DNA from: a gamma proteobacterium IMCC1989
GTDB lineage: Bacteria > Pseudomonadota > Gammaproteobacteria > Pseudomonadales > Cellvibrionaceae
Reading direction: 5' to 3'
Length of the DNA: 43,091 bases
Assembly (NCBI GenBank): GCA_000209515.2
Contig: AEVK01000040.1
Location: 1-43,091, forward strand
Positions 42,372-43,091 of this stretch are shown one piece after another. Each line of letters opens with the position of its first letter. Positions within the stretch are counted from its first letter, which is position 1. Position numbers and translations under genes: made by a program. The notes beneath the pieces are model-generated. The model was not told where the DNA came from and ran no database searches. It saw nothing but the letters and a program-made list of their open reading frames with translations.

Positions 42372-43091
42372 GGTGATGTCCTTTATTGCTTGGCGTTGTA
42401 ACGGTTTTCGCGTTGTCGCCGTTAGCGTGTTCTTGGTGAATACAACCTTTGTCGGTTTCATCAACAATACAGCCATGTATATCGTGGTTGTGATCGTGGT
42501 GATGAGTGTAAATGGCGACATTAGCATCGGTGCTATGACCAAATAGCTCCAGATAAGCCGGGTGATTGGAAACACTTTCTGGGTGGCCGTGGCAGCACAC
42601 GTGTTGATTCAAGCAAATTACATGATCGGTTGCAGCCATTACAATGTGTAAGTCATGGGACACCATTAGCACGCCACACTGTAAATCATCTCGTAGTTGC
42701 GAAATGAGTTGATAAAGCTGGCTTTGTCCTGCCACGTCTACGCCTTGTACGGGTTCATCCAATACCAGTAGCTGGGGGCGGCGCAAGATAGCGCGAGAGA
42801 GCAACACGCGTTGCATTTCACCACCGGATAGGTCGTGCATTGAGGCATGTGTTAGCTCACTAACTCCGGTTTTTTGTAATGCTTTATCCATTGCTGCAGG
42901 AAAGTTGATGGTATTACTCTGAGCAAGCGATAAAAATCGCGCTACTGTCATAGGCAATTGTGGGTTGAGCTGAAGCCGTTGGGGCATATAGCCAATCACT
43001 GCCTTATCTGCTCGGATAACATTCCCGCGGCTTGGGGAACGTAGGCCTAATAAAATATTCAGTAGACTTGTTTTCCCTGCGCCATTTGGGC
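42364..43091 (-). CDS. znuC: Zinc ABC transporter ATPase ZnuC, 5' end outside the window
   Basis: ZnuC is the ATPase of the zinc importer. Only the part from the Walker A motif is in the window: GPNGAGKTS is encoded at the extreme right edge (43091 downwards), so the start lies beyond it. Downstream are the Q-loop (GYMPQR), the signature LSGGE, the Walker B (LLVLDEP) with VQGVD, and the switch His (VSHD). The C terminus is rich in histidine: HHHDHNHDIHG and a final GHHHA, which may bind zinc and sense its level. It shares an overlap with znuB. Confidence 0.92.
   Translation of the reverse strand, partial: PNGAGKTSLLNILLGLRSPSRGNVIRADKAVIGYMPQRLQLNPQLPMTVARFLSLAQSNTINFPAAMDKALQKTGVSELTHASMHDLSGGEMQRVLLSRAILRRPQLLVLDEPVQGVDVAGQSQLYQLISQLRDDLQCGVLMVSHDLHIVMAATDHVICLNQHVCCHGHPESVSNHPAYLELFGHSTDANVAIYTHHHDHNHDIHGCIVDETDKGCIHQEHANGDNAKTVTTPSNKGHHHA

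Noticed and set aside
1-43091. CRISPR arrays, tRNA or rRNA genes and insertion sequence transposases
   Set aside because: None could be recognised by reading; no regularly spaced repeats, cloverleaf-like segments or transposase genes were found.

Overview
The window looks like chromosomal DNA of an AT-rich, Gram-negative marine-type gammaproteobacterium. The grounds are the cytochrome c oxidase cluster (coxB with a fused cytochrome c domain, coxA, ctaG, coxC, DUF2909, SURF1, SCO-like, ctaA, ctaB, short SCO remnant), the FlgH/FlgI outer rings and the ZnuBC pair. I did not assign a species. The left two thirds look more AT-rich than the cox region (visual impression only).

Region 1 (about 1-6.2 kb) is an uncharacterised small-molecule or modification locus. 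It holds a class I methyltransferase, a 789-residue protein fusing a PP-loop ATPase-like domain to a C-terminal methyltransferase, a small HExxH protein, a PurD-like ATP-grasp ligase and a nicotianamine-synthase-like enzyme. The last two overlap by 14 nt. No product can be named from sequence.

Region 2 (about 6.2-31.0 kb) is a long, one-direction (minus strand) flagellar locus. In transcription order: fliQ, fliR, flhB, flhA, a FliK-like gene, flhX, flgF, flgG, flgA, flgH, flgI, flgB, flgC, fliE, fliF, fliG, fliH, fliI, fliJ, an unknown gene in a fliK position, flgD, flgE, fliM, fliN, fliO, fliP, fliA, an unknown 128-residue gene, three TPR genes and a second ATP-grasp gene. The export gate, ATPase complex, MS ring, rod, P and L rings and hook are all encoded. 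No stator (motA/B), fliL, flagellin, filament cap, hook-filament junction, chemotaxis, flhF/flhG or flgJ gene is present, and non-flagellar genes bound both sides. FliG stops after its middle domain and lacks the torque-generating C-terminal domain. FliM is short and resembles SctQ-type C-ring proteins of injectisomes. FliF and FlgD are short, and FlgH has no lipobox. I read this as a probable non-rotating, flagellum-derived secretion or surface appendage. It is the most interesting content of the window.

Region 3 (31.25-41.5 kb) starts with one unknown gene and a 586-nt gap without a convincing gene. Then comes the aa3-type oxidase operon with its copper (CtaG, SCO-like) and heme A (CtaB, CtaA, SURF1) assembly factors. 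This part carries several short tandem repeats and a 19-bp-arm palindrome after coxC.

Region 4 (41.6-43.1 kb) is znuB and a partial znuC on the minus strand, encoding zinc uptake. ZnuC has a histidine-rich tail and runs off the right edge just at its Walker A motif.
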